NCBI GenBank assembly: GCA_964058805.1 | Contig: CAXKVV010000272.1 | Coordinates: forward strand, 1-29,889 | Length of the DNA: 29,889 bases | Reading direction: 5' to 3' | Source of the DNA: Schoenoplectus triqueter | Lineage: Eukaryota; Streptophyta; Magnoliopsida; Poales; Cyperaceae | Shown here: piece after piece, positions 10,329 to 19,604 of the stretch | Position numbering within the stretch: position 1 is the first letter of the stretch | Layout: every line of letters begins with the position of its first letter | Notes under the pieces: generated by a model | What the model saw: only the letters and a program-made list of their open reading frames with translations | Databases searched by the model: none | What the model was told of the DNA's origin: nothing | Program-made: the position numbers and the translations under genes

Positions 10329-10389
10329 ATATCCATCCTCACCAAGGTGCGACAGGTTTTGAGTTTAGTTCATCATTTTTATTTTGTGC
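10329..10389 (-). other. TNP gene, 5' UTR part of the coding exon
   Basis: On the minus strand a long pyrimidine tract ends in TTTTTCAG|GCAC, a strong splice acceptor, with the exon beginning at 10389. This leaves 61 nt of leader before the ATG at 10328. One out-of-frame ATG lies 8 nt upstream of the chosen start. Confidence 0.7.
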
Positions 10390-11358
10390 CTGAAAAAGAG
10401 AAAAAAAAAGAGAGATATAATTTAACATTTGGTGGCTCACTAATATGATGTTTAATGGACAATGCAGTGCCATAATGAGGTAATTGTTAGTGGTGAATAT
10501 AAATTGTAAAACTTAGAAAAACGAAAGAAGGATTGATATACTTCATTCAGCCACCACTGGAATAAGTCGTAGTAGTGATTTTATTTACTGCTAGCTACTA
10601 AACCATGTACAAACGACTAAATTAATTGTGTAATGTTGAAATTGGATAAGTGAAAGCAATTTCTCTCTCTTTTCCCTCATCTCCTATCCTTTAAAACAGT
10701 AATACAATATAGCCTTAGAAGGTTAAAGTCGCAGAGAAAGATGATGAAAGAAAACATTTACAAATGAGAAGTCAAGCATTGACGCCAATAACTAAAAAAG
10801 AAAAACAAAAGTACATCGCACACCAATTTCTGTGGAAAGATGATATTCGGGGAATAATAGATGAGAAAAAATATTTCAATAAAAGGGCATACTTCCAAAC
10901 GAAAATCAGAAAAGAATGGAAAATAAAGCATCTAAGTAGGGCTTAAATACTCAAGCTAGAAACAGATATTTCATCCTTATTTCCTAGATCTAATACGACC
11001 TTCTCCCTCGGTGCTTGGATCTCGACTATTGAAAGATTTTAAGCTTTGCCTTAAAATAAAAATCTGCCTTTTTCTCTAAATAAATATCCAGAAAGAAAAT
11101 TTTCCTTGCCGACACTACTAGTTAGAAATCATAGATCTATTTTCAATTTTGCATATAAACAACGCATTCCCAAAAACGAAGACCTAAATCAAGATATAGC
11201 TTCCTTCTCTCTAGATGGAAACCTGATGCGAAACTTCTGGAAGCTGCTCAAATAAAGAAAAGAGATAGAAAATAGCTACTAATCTCTCCGGACAGTTTAA
11301 CAGCAAAATATTTAAACGACACTAGAACAAACAAACAAAAAAAAATCAGAAAACTTAC
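10390..11358 (-). other. TNP gene, probable 5' UTR intron
   Basis: On the minus strand a donor AACAGA|GTAAGTTTT opens at 11358, and the acceptor CTCTTTTTCAG closes at 10390. Both match plant consensus well. The intron would be 969 bp. It is AT-rich and without coding signal; a 60-codon plus-strand frame at 10764-10946 shows no domain. The intron is inferred from the splice motifs only. Confidence 0.65.
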
Positions 11359-11440
11359 TCTGTTTCTTTCACGGATTCTCTGTTATTTGCAAGCGCCCAA
11401 TCCAAGAAAGGAGCAAGCCTTTAATCTTCCGGTATGCATC
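11359..11440 (-). other. TNP gene, probable first 5' UTR exon (start uncertain)
   Basis: This is the sequence directly upstream of the GTAAGT donor on the minus strand (CTTGGATTGGGCGCTTGCAA and onward). It is richer in G+C than its surroundings and free of long frames. The transcription start and promoter are not resolved; no canonical TATA box reads in the minus direction at a clear distance. The left-hand limit given is approximate. Confidence 0.45.
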
Positions 11441-11619
11441 TATCTATTAGAGATGGAAATACACGAACGAACACTAGTTAATCCCTCTTCGCTATTATTT
11501 ATTCATATGCTATGAGAGGGGGAAGAGTCGGAGAAAGAAATGGGGGGAAGAAAAAAAGTATAAAAATAAGAAGCCAGTACTGGTCCAGTCTCCTGTTAAA
11601 TGATAGGTTTACAATGCCT

Positions 11620-12008
11620 TTCCAGATCCGACCCGTTAATTTTGTGTCCGGTCTTTTAAATCTGGATCCGTGAACGTGGTACGGGTTGGATCAAACGCAT
11701 TGACTATTGACCAGGTTGTAAGTAGAAAATTCATCCGATCCGGATCTGAATTTGATGATCGATCCGATTTAAATTAAAAAAAATAAACTGATCTGATTTA
11801 ATCTGAATTAAATCTGATTCGATCCGATTCAAAATTAAATAATCTTAATCTATGTAAGTCAATCTAAAAACAGAAAAGATCAATATATTAATTATTCTAA
11901 TTGATTTCTTCTAAAAAATCAAACTGAATCGTCCGAATCTGAATCCAATCCAATCCAACTCGACCTATTTGAATATGAATTCGACCCGACCCATCAATCG
12001 CCACCTCT
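11620..12008 (-). mobile_element. Degenerate hAT-like element rich in GATCCGA words
   Basis: The stretch is built of degenerate GATCCGATT/GATCTGAAT words. It ends at 11991-12008 with GACCCGACCCATCAATCGCCACCTCT. Read on the minus strand this resembles the common plant hAT terminus (T/C)AGGGGTGGCAAT followed by GGGTCGGGTC. The opposite terminus and target duplications were not found, so the left limit is approximate. It is related in style, but not in detail, to the complete element at 27912-28298. Confidence 0.45.
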
Positions 12009-12671
12009 CAGTTGTAAGCCACAAGACAAATTTATTTACTTACTCGGCCGTAACTAGCATCCATTCCCTGGTGCAGGCATGCAGCTGTATGAATTATGAT
12101 CAAGGTAAAATATGCGCGATGTTTTTTTTTAAGGAGAGGATGAAATAGTCGTTCTTTCACACATTGAATCAATGGCAAAAAAAAAAAACAGAAAAGGAGA
12201 ATTAATAGCGCTCTCACTGTTTTAGTGGGCGAAGATGGAAATAAATAAAACTAGGAGGCGGTGGTGATCTGGGCCACATATATGTACATATAGCATAGGC
12301 CGCTACATGCAAGTACACATGGTACATGAGCTTCTTAATGGAAAATCAAGGTACTTGGTTGGTCATTTTAATTATTTTTGTTGTTATTGCGAAATTATTT
12401 ATGCAACCTAATATATAGATATCATTATATTATTGATATTAAAATCTCATGATAGTATGTAGTTTTTTTAATGATTTTAGTGATAAAAAAACAAGATATT
12501 TGATACCCACCCCTTCATTCATTTGTCAATTCTGATTCCGCCTACTGCTAAATTTGAGTGAGGAGCTTCAAGTATATGTAAATTTAAAGTTGAATATTTT
12601 AGACTCCGCTTTTATTTAAAATATAAAAGAGATCAAATTAAGGGTAGGATTCAATTTTGCGATAAAGTCTA
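12009..12671. other. AT-rich spacer
   Basis: No gene or complete repeat is recognised. The 61-codon minus-strand frame at 12032-12217 has no domain and is not supported. The last three bases (CTA) are the target duplication of the following Tourist-like element. Confidence 0.4.
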
Positions 12672-13253
12672 GGCTTCGTTTGGCAAATTAAGGAATAGTT
12701 TTGAAAGAGTGATAGAATAGTGTTATTTTGAAAGAGTAATAGAAGACTGATATTTTTTATTATTCAGAAGAGCGAAAAATATCATTTGACATTTGTCAAT
12801 CATAATAGTTAAAATGTGGATAATTATAATACTTACAATGATGATAATGATAAAAAATTATAATCATAATATAATGATAATAATAATTAATTAATTATAA
12901 TCATAATAAATTTTATAATAATATAATAATACTAACAATAATGATAATATGATAATAATAATAATAATAACTAATAATAATATAATAATAATAACATTGA
13001 TGATAATATAATAATAATTATTATTATAATATAATAATATAATCATAATCATAATCATAATAAAAAATATAATACAACATAATCAAACAATAAGTGCTAT
13101 TTCACAACAGCTAAAACTAACATACCACTTATAGCTTGGTATACCAATTTAACATTTTTTCGCACTCTTCTACTTAGAAAAAATTCATTTGGCAAATTAA
13201 TTTGTCGGTATAGTAATGTTATTCTTAATTTTTATTATTTCACCAAATGAACC
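12672..13253. mobile_element. Tourist-like (PIF/Harbinger-type) MITE with an ATA-rich centre
   Basis: It starts GGCTTCGTTTGGCAAA and ends with TTTCACCAAATGAACC; the ends are inverted repeats of each other with few mismatches. CTA flanks both sides (12669-12671 and 13254-13256), a 3-bp duplication as in PIF/Harbinger elements. Inner parts of the arms also pair: CAGAAGAGCGAAAAAT near 12766 with a TTTTTTCGCACTCTTCTACT-like stretch near 13155. The middle is replaced by a long imperfect ATA/ATAATC tract. The superfamily call rests on the end sequence and the 3-bp duplication. Confidence 0.65.
12830..13075. repeat. Imperfect ATA/ATAATC-rich tract
   Basis: Long run of ATAATA, ATAATC and ATGATA words with little else, lying in the loop of the Tourist-like MITE. 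Confidence 0.85.
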
Positions 13254-13256
13254 CTA

Positions 13257-13542
13257 AGATAATATCAAATTATTAGAAGTTCTTTCTTTTCGTAGATAAA
13301 GATGGGCCGGATCAAAAAAAATTTCGTGTCTATGCGAGTAGGATCACATTTTGAAAGCATCCTTTATTGTTAAAATCCGAATTGTTTAAACAGATCCGAT
13401 GAAATATTAATTATGAAAGCATCCTGTTATAAATTTTTATTACAGATGATTGGGATCTAGACTTGTACAAACATATTTTTCTTTTTTAATTTTGATGTTA
13501 CAATTGATCCCCTTTTTCGACAAAATCACTAATACAGAGAGA
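13257..13542. other. AT-rich spacer
   Basis: No gene seen. The word GAAAGCATCCT occurs twice (about 13355 and 13417). Confidence 0.35.
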
Positions 13543-14143
13543 GGGTGATGACGCTCACGTTCCCTCAGCTTTTAGTTTTGTTAAATTGGTTCTCAAACTT
13601 TGGATTTGGAGTTTTGGACAAATACCATCTCAACTATACGGTTTGTGACAATCAATTTCCCAACAATTAATTAATAATATAATATTCTATTTTGAAGTGT
13701 GAAATAATCAAAATATCCTTATATATAGCATTATATTTAAAATATTTATGCTGCTTTTATTTTTAATTTCTATAACTCACTCAATAAAAGTATTCACAAA
13801 ATGAATATATTGTAATAAAAATTTTGTTTATCATTTTAATTGTTTACATAACTACATATCCTACAAAGATAAAATAATAAAAATACATATAAAATATACA
13901 TAAAATAACCGACTTTATTATGTACTTGAAATATTTAATCAAGCACATATGTTTTTTAGATAGGTAATGATTTTTGTATATTACAAGGTAAAGAGATATG
14001 AATATTTTAAATGTTATATATAGACATTTAAGGATATTTTGATCATTTTATACTTCAAAATAGAGTATGAGAGGTGTTTGTCCAAATAAAAAAATTTGAA
14101 GCCAACTTATCAAAACTAGAGGGATACGGAGTAGTCATCAACC
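13543..14143. mobile_element. Foldback MITE H
   Basis: A 0.6-kb element with inverted arms. It begins GGGTGATGAC and ends GTCATCAACC, and the match continues inward: TCCCTCAGCTTTTAG with a CTAGAGGGA-type complement, and GTTTTGGACAAATACC with GGTGTTTGTCCAAAT. A second well-matched inner pair is ATTTTGAAGTGTGAAATAAT (about 13691) with its complement at about 14040-14060. Arms are diverged. No certain target duplication was found. It is non-coding. Confidence 0.6.
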
Positions 14144-14172
14144 AAATGCAGATTGTCCAGTATAACTACCGC

Positions 14173-14194
14173 ATATATATATATATATATATAT
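14173..14194. repeat. (TA)n microsatellite left of foldback A
   Basis: About 11 AT units directly abutting the AGTGAGGC terminus of foldback A. Confidence 0.9.
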
Positions 14195-14593
14195 AGTGAG
14201 GCTATGGTGCTTCGCGAAGCACAAAACCTCCCGTGCTTCGCGTCCGTATCTCGAATTTGAAAGTTCATACACCCGATCCAAACCGTTGAACATGATCTTC
14301 ATATTGAACTATCTTTGGAGATCAAAATTTATATTTTTTTGAATTTTTTTGTTATTTTTTAGATGGGTACAAAATCGCTAGTTTTGGATGGTGCAGAAAT
14401 CATTAGATCAACAAATTTTATACTCATTTAAAAAATAGCAAAAAAATTCAAAAAAATATAAAATTTGATCTCCAAAGATATTTCAATATGAAGATCATGT
14501 TCAACGGTTTGGATCGAGCGTATGAACTTTCAAATTCGAGATACGGATGCGAAGCACGGGAGGTTTTGTGTTTCGCGAAGCACCATAGCCTCA

Positions 14594-14595
<2 letters not shown>
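14195..14595. mobile_element. Foldback MITE A, near-perfect hairpin
   Basis: 401 bp, AGTGAGGC to GCCTCACT. The arms (about 14195-14370 and 14415-14595) pair with only about six mismatches in the outer 155 bp, so this is the youngest of the cluster. Each arm carries small palindromes near the end, GCTTCGCGAAGC on the left. It then has CCTCCCGTGCTTCGC, a GATCCAAACCGTTGAA block, and the core TTCATAT at about 103 bp from the terminus. It is bordered by (TA)n on the left and (CT)n(TA)n on the right. There is no coding capacity, so it would depend on an enzyme supplied elsewhere. Superfamily unknown. Confidence 0.9.

Positions 14596-14637
<42 letters not shown>
14596..14637. repeat. (CT)n(TA)n compound microsatellite between foldbacks A and B
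   Basis: About 10 CT units followed by about 11 TA units, filling the whole gap between two foldback elements. Confidence 0.9.
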
Positions 14638-14638
<1 letters not shown>

Positions 14639-14916
14639 ATTAGTCTACAGTGATTTGCAAAGTACAGGAACGTTATGTGATTTACGCTCTATTTTTAAAT
14701 TTAAGTCGGAAATGATCGATCCAAACCGCTCAATTTAATCTTCATATCAAAATCTATTAGTAAACAAATCTAAAAAAATATAAAATTTGGTTTACTAATA
14801 GATTTTTATATGAGAATTAGATTGAACGATTCAGATTGATTATTTTTACTTAAAATTAAAAATAGAACGCAAAGCACACAATGCCTTTGTGCTTTGCAAA
14901 GCACCATAGCCTAATT
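14638..14916. mobile_element. Foldback MITE B
   Basis: 279 bp, AATTAG to CTAATT. The right arm reads, as complement, GGCTATGGTGCTTTGCAAAG, close to the end of foldback A. The left arm is more decayed. Internal blocks shared with A are GATCCAAACCG and TTCATATCAAAATCT, the latter 103 bp from the terminus. Non-coding. Confidence 0.85.
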
Positions 14917-14930
14917 CTATATGAGTACGA

Positions 14931-15035
14931 CTATTGTGCTTTGCAAAGTATAAAGGCGTTGTGTGTTTTGCGCTCTATTTTTAATTTCAAGTCAAAAATA
15001 ATTGAAATATTCATATCTCTTTACCTTGTAATATA
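14931..15035. mobile_element. Half foldback C (family B) fused to an inverted piece of element H
   Basis: 14931-15004 is a left half of family B (CTATTGTGCTTTGCAAAG, then GCGCTCTATTTTTAATTT). At 15005 it switches abruptly to 31 bp (15005-15035) that are the exact reverse complement of 13977-14007 inside foldback H, and then runs into (TA)n. No right arm follows. Confidence 0.75.
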
Positions 15036-15059
15036 TATATATATATAACATGAATTTTG

Positions 15060-15435
15060 ATGTTTTATAAAGTAAAAATCTGTTATTATTTTAGCATCAA
15101 ATTTTATATTCCGAATGCTCAAATGATTAAAAATTGCTCAGTAATTTTTTATGTCAAAATCTCATGTGATATTAAAATTCATGATTTTTTGTGAGATTTC
15201 TAGCTATTTTTTAAATTATTTTCAAAAACAGTCATGAAATAGATCATTTTCTTATCTTAAACAAGACTATTTTTAAAATTAATTTAAAATAGTTATAAAA
15301 CTCAAAAAATCAAGAAATTTAATATCCCATAATATTTTGACAAAAAAATATTAAGCAACTTAGATTGACCATTTGAACCATCAAAATATAAAATTTAATG
15401 TCAAAATAATAATGAATTTTTACTTTGTAAAACAC
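15060..15435. mobile_element. Foldback MITE E
   Basis: About 376 bp. The left end GTTTTATAAAGTAAAAAT pairs with ATTTTTACTTTGTAAAAC on the right. The next blocks pair too (AAATTTTATATT with AATATAAAATTT). Arms are roughly three quarters identical. (AT)n lies near the left end and (TA)n directly follows the right end. The left limit is within a few bases. Non-coding. Confidence 0.75.
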
Positions 15436-15450
15436 TATATATATATATAT

Positions 15451-15859
15451 AGTAAAAAAATCATGAGCTTAAGCTCACGAAAATCTTCTATGAGCTTAAC
15501 TCAAAAAATATATCAAATCAACTCCAAATTTTAATTTATTATCCGCATTAAATTCTTTATATGAAAATCTTGTGGAATGCAAAAATTTAAAGTGTTTTGA
15601 GTTTTTTAAGTCACCATTTTTATTTTTTAAAAATGATGTTCAATATTAAATATATTATTATTATTTTTAGAACTGATTTTAAAAAAATAAAAACCATGAC
15701 TTAAAAAGCTCTAAACACTCTAAATTTTTGCATCCCACAAGATTTTCATATAAAAAATTTAATGAGCATGATAAATAAAAATTTGAACATGATTTAATAT
15801 GTTTTTTGACTTAAACTCATGGAATACCTCCGTGAGCTTAAGGTCACGATATCTTTACT
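15451..15859. mobile_element. Foldback MITE F
   Basis: 409 bp, AGTAAA to TTTACT. Each end carries a GAGCTTAAGCTCACG-type palindromic word. Arms match at about 80% through TATATGAAAATCTTGTGG (left) and its complement near 15740. The core TTATATGAAAATCT is about 106 bp from the left end. (TA)n tracts flank both sides. The fragment at 1-102 is the same family. Confidence 0.82.
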
Positions 15860-15880
15860 CTCTCTATATATATAGAGAGT

Positions 15881-16257
15881 TGGGCTATGGTGTTATGCAT
15901 AGCACGGATTGCCTCCCGTGCTATGGATCTGTTCTTCATTTTTAAACTTCAAATAGTCAATCCTAACCATACAAAATAATTTTCATATGAATATCTCGAT
16001 GTAGACTAAATTTTATATATTTTTTATTTTATTTTTATTTTTTAGGATAGCTAGAAAATCACTTGATTTAGATATTATGAGCCATTCAAAAGAGGCGATT
16101 TTCTAACTATCTTAAAAAATAAAAAGAAAATTTTAACTTTTTAAAATTTAGTCTACATTGAGATATTCATATGAAATTATTTTGTATGGTTAGGATTGAC
16201 TATTTGAACTTTAAAAATGAAGAACAGATTCATAGCACGGGGGCGATTCGTGTTACT
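15881..16257. mobile_element. Foldback MITE G
   Basis: About 377 bp. It begins GGGCTATGGTGTTATGCATAGC, here a 22-base end best read as GGGCTATGGTG plus the palindrome TTATGCATAG. The CCCGTGCTATGGATCTGTTC block pairs with its complement at about 16220-16245. The arms are about 90% identical through GTCAATCCTAACCATACA. The right arm lacks its outermost bases. The core TTCATATGAATATCT lies 101 bp from the left end. A 20-bp perfect CT/TA palindrome separates it from foldback F. Confidence 0.82.
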
Positions 16258-16283
16258 GGTTTTTTTTTAAATGTTTTGGTAGT

Positions 16284-16390
16284 GTTGCCTTAAAGCCTGT
16301 TGTTGCGTGTTGTTTGTTGCCTTGTAGTTGTTGTATGTGCTAGCTTGTTGCCTGTTACTTGTTGCCTATTACTTATTGCCTTAAAGCCTG
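16284..16390. repeat. TTGCC-rich short repeats bounded by a direct repeat
   Basis: TGCCTTAAAGCCTG occurs at about 16286 and again at 16377. Between them lie several TTGCCTGTTACT/TTGCCTATTACT words. No coding signal is supported. Confidence 0.6.
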
Positions 16391-16859
16391 AAGATTGTCA
16401 GTTAGTTTGTTTGGCTTCTCAAATCTCTAGCATTGATTGTTCAATGATGATAAATGTGTTTAAATGTTTTCAACATTTTTTTATTTAGTCATTCTGGCTG
16501 AGATTAGTATATCTGAGAAAATAGCTGGGATTTGGGTTGGCTTTAGAGTAACTGACACTCTGGCTTTTCTGGCATGCTTGATTGGGCGTAAGATGTAAAT
16601 GGTAAATGCTACAAGTTATATGTTGGATACTTATTATCTGTTGAATATTTAATTACTTAGTACATTTTGAATGTATGATATGTAGATGGTAAATGACAAC
16701 TTGGCAGTTTATTTTGAATATAAATGTTGATATTTTGAATATTGTTATATGTTATCTGCTATTTTTATGTTTCCCAATATTAACTTGTCATTTTTAAATT
16801 TTTCTGACAATTTTTTTACTTCAAATTTGTCAAAAAAGAGCCAGTTGGCATTAGATCTC
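16391..16859. other. AT-rich spacer, possibly inside a decayed hAT element
   Basis: No reading frame of note. It lies between the TTGCC repeats and an ACGTT-rich segment that looks like a hAT end, so it may be the decayed body of that element; nothing in the sequence proves this. Confidence 0.25.
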
Positions 16860-17050
16860 AGACGTTCAAAATTTTTAACATTACAAATATTTTGAACGTT
16901 TGAGTAAACGAAACGTTTAACTAAAAAATCCCTCCTTACGTTCAGTAAATGAAATGTTTAGCGAAAAAAAATATATTTTCATCAGTTAAGCAAAACGTTA
17001 AACGTATCCAGTATATTCCGTGGTGATTTAGTACGTTTTTCACCCCTAAC
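16860..17050 (+). mobile_element. Possible 3' end of a hAT element with clustered ACGTT motifs
   Basis: About seven ACGTT/ACGTA words occur in 180 bp (at about 16862, 16895, 16912, 16938, 16995, 17001 and 17032). The stretch ends GTACGTTTTTCACCCCTAAC, whose complement begins (T)TAGGGGTGAAAAACG, a common hAT terminus. Clustered short motifs near the ends are typical of Ac-like elements, where transposase binds them. The other terminus and target duplications were not found. Confidence 0.4.
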
Positions 17051-17675
17051 AGCATGTGCACATGGCTTGCACGTTGGAAAAAAGAACTTTGTGACAGTAG
17101 CGCACATGGTCACAGATCTAGAAATCTCCTATGATCATTAATCACTTGAAAATAGCCATTGTCATGATCCATCCCCATCATATAATGGGTTTTGGCTTTT
17201 TTGTCGCTTTCACATAAAATCTGTGCCCCCGGCTTAGCTGGCAGTGACTTAATCTGCTTTAAAAAATTAATAATTATCATTAGTCGGTATTAACGAAGCA
17301 TTAGACTATGGTTAAAGAAAAGTGTTTAATAGCATAGGGTCCGGCTTTTCGGTTTAATGCCCTTTGTTCTTTTCTTTCTTTTCATCCTTCCTCTCCCCCC
17401 CAAAGTTTCCTTATCTCTCTAATTTAGATTTTAGATATTTCCTTTTTTTTTAACTGTTTTTTTTAGAAAAAGATAAGGTCTAGCCCTCAAATTTCATTAA
17501 AATTGATCACTAATTGTTATCGGAAATGTACATAATTGAAATTAAAAGATTTAAACCATTAACAAAATAGCAAAAAGGAAAACAACTAAGATGACACTTA
17601 ATGAGGATCTGTGTTAAAATTTCCATGCGGCTCAGAGGAGCGAGTCTCCAGCCCCAGGTCTCCCAGCCACAATAT
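17051..17675. other. Spacer without recognisable gene
   Basis: Mixed-composition DNA with a CT-rich run at about 17365-17405. A short segment at about 17623-17670 (CGGCTCAGAGGAGCGAGTCT) is richer in G+C. No gene or repeat identified. Confidence 0.3.
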
Positions 17676-18081
17676 CAGTGACGGATCTAGGATTTTAATT
17701 AGGGGGGCAATTATCGGATTGTAATGATTTATCGGGTTCAAACCAATTAACTAATCAGGTACTAAATAAAAAAATTAATAATTTAATATATATATATACT
17801 TAACTAATAAAATTTTTATTAAATAATAACATTTTATATATTAAAATAACAATAAAATAAAGCTTAAAGTAATAGATAATCAAGTTCATGAAGAAAGTTT
17901 TCGACTAAGGAACTTTATATTTTGATATCTTTGCATAATTATTTCATTATGCATGGTATTAAATGTTTTTTCTCAATAAAAATAACCAGACAATTCAGGG
18001 GGGCAAAAAAAATTTACAGGAGGGACAAATTACCGAAAACATTATCGAAAATCACTATTTTTCAAAATCCAGGGGGGCACG

Positions 18082-18382
18082 TGTTATATAAGCTTGTTGT
18101 ATACTGGTACGAGATGTTATGTTCTCTGGGATGCTGGGACGTTCTGCTTGTTGTTTTGTTTAATTAGATAAAAATGTTATGGTAGTTGCTTTATTGTTTA
18201 TTTTGTTTCCTTATGTGAGGTGTGGAAAATAAGAAATCACACCCGTTTTATTTTGTGCTGTTTCTAAAGATTTTACTTTCTATATTTGTATTGAATTTGG
18301 TAATAAAAGGAATGAGAAAGATCGGTCTCTTTTGCACCCCAAATTCTTTGTTCTTCTCTTTTCTATTTTCTTGTTTGATTAT
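18082..18382 (+). repeat. 5' LTR of the young copia, truncated at its 3' end
   Basis: Matches 22387-22698 from TGTTATATAAGC to TTGTTTGATTAT. It lacks an 11-bp segment and the final 23 bp present in the 3' LTR (TCCACAAAGATTGC to CCAACA). Beyond 18382 the sequence is gag, so the LTR end, the PBS and perhaps the untranslated leader were lost in one deletion. Confidence 0.92.
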
Positions 18383-19433
18383 AGTAGTGAGAGGAGGAGG
18401 AGTGCCAATACATTATCCAATGTTGAATGACACAAACTATGGCTTGTGGGCTGTGAAGATGAAGATAATACTGAGGGCATTAGGAGTATGGGAGGCAATA
18501 GAATGTGAAGGAGAGGCTGACAAGGAAAAGGATCAAGGAGCAATTGCTGCAATCTCGCAAGCTGTTCCTGATTCAACGATCATGGCTATAGCAGAGAAAG
18601 AAACCTCTAAAGAAGTCTGGCAAACAATTAAGTAGATGGCGGTTGGTGAAGATCGTGTAAAAAAGGCAAGGGCCCAGGTGCTGAAAAGACAGTTTGATCG
18701 TTTGGTCATGTCTGAATCAGTAAGTTTGGTTGAATTTTCACAATCGTTGATCAGTTTAGTTGGTGAATTGCGTTCCTTAGGGATGGAAATGAATGAGAGT
18801 AGCGTGGTTGAGAAATTATTCAGCGCCGTACCAGATAGGTTCATTCCTATCATCAGTACGATAAAGCAATGGGGAGATACATCCAACATGACTATAGCCG
18901 AGGCAATTGGGCGATTGAGGGTGTTTGATGGAGGCATGAAGGGCAGGCAATCGAACAAGATGTCAGAAATGGATGAAAATTTGCTTCTTACTCGTGCTCA
19001 ATGGGAAGCTTTGTCTCTAAAAGAAAGGAGCAAAGGAGAAAGCGCTGACAACCCAAGTAGTAGCCAAGAAAGAAAGCCACGAAAGAAATTTGATAAGTCA
19101 AAGATTAAATGTTTCAATTGTGGCATTTTTGGGCATTTTGCCTCTAAGTGCAGGAAGCCAAAAAAGGAAAGGGCTCTCATTGCAGAAAATGAGGAAGAAG
19201 AGAAGCCAGTATTACTAATGCAACAGGTAATCACTGGTGGGAAAGAAAGAGGCATTAACATCAACATGGGAGAATTGTATTTGGGAAAACAACAGACTCA
19301 GTCAACTGGTACATGGTATTTAGATTCTGGTGCTAGTAACCACATGACAGGTAACTTAGAAATCTTCACTGATCTTGAAATAAGTGCACATGGTGCTGTT
19401 AAGTTAGGAGATGGACACTTGGTGCGGATATGA
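18383..19433 (+). pseudogene. Copia gag and protease, broken
   Basis: The gag N-terminus is seen at about 18403-18632 with VPIHYPMLNDTNYGLWAVKM, the DUF4219-type NYxxW block. A TAG at 18633-18635 interrupts the same frame, which resumes at 18636. A UBN2-like helical region follows. Then comes a CCHC zinc knuckle, CFNCGIFGHFASKC, at 19110-19151, which binds RNA during packaging, in a lysine-rich setting. The protease starts with WYLDSGASNHMTGN, the catalytic Asp codon being at 19323. A TGA at 19431-19433 stops the frame inside the protease. Gag and pol share one frame in the ancestor, as usual in this clade. Confidence 0.92.
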
Positions 19434-19604
19434 GGGAAAGGGACAGTGCTGATAAAGGGAAGAAATGGTGAACATAAGGCCTTGACTAATGTGTATTATA
19501 TTCCAAAATTAACTAATAATATTATTAGTCTTGGTCAACTTTGAAGAGCAAGGATGTAAAATTGAGATGATGAAAGGTGAGTTGTATTTGATACAAATGG
19601 TAAG
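19434..19604 (+). pseudogene. Copia protease C-terminal part with two frameshifts
   Basis: After the TGA the same frame reads on as GKGTVLIKGRNGEH and VYYIPKLTNNIISLGQL, the typical end of copia protease. A one-base shift follows at about 19545 (an extra T), then EEQGCKIEM in another frame, and a second shift near 19590 brings reading back to the original frame. Confidence 0.85.

Noticed and set aside
14195..16257. Hairpins as classical miRNA genes or a CRISPR-like array
   Set aside because: Arms are much too long for a miRNA precursor, each unit differs from the next, and there are no regular spacers. Foldback MITEs explain the structure.
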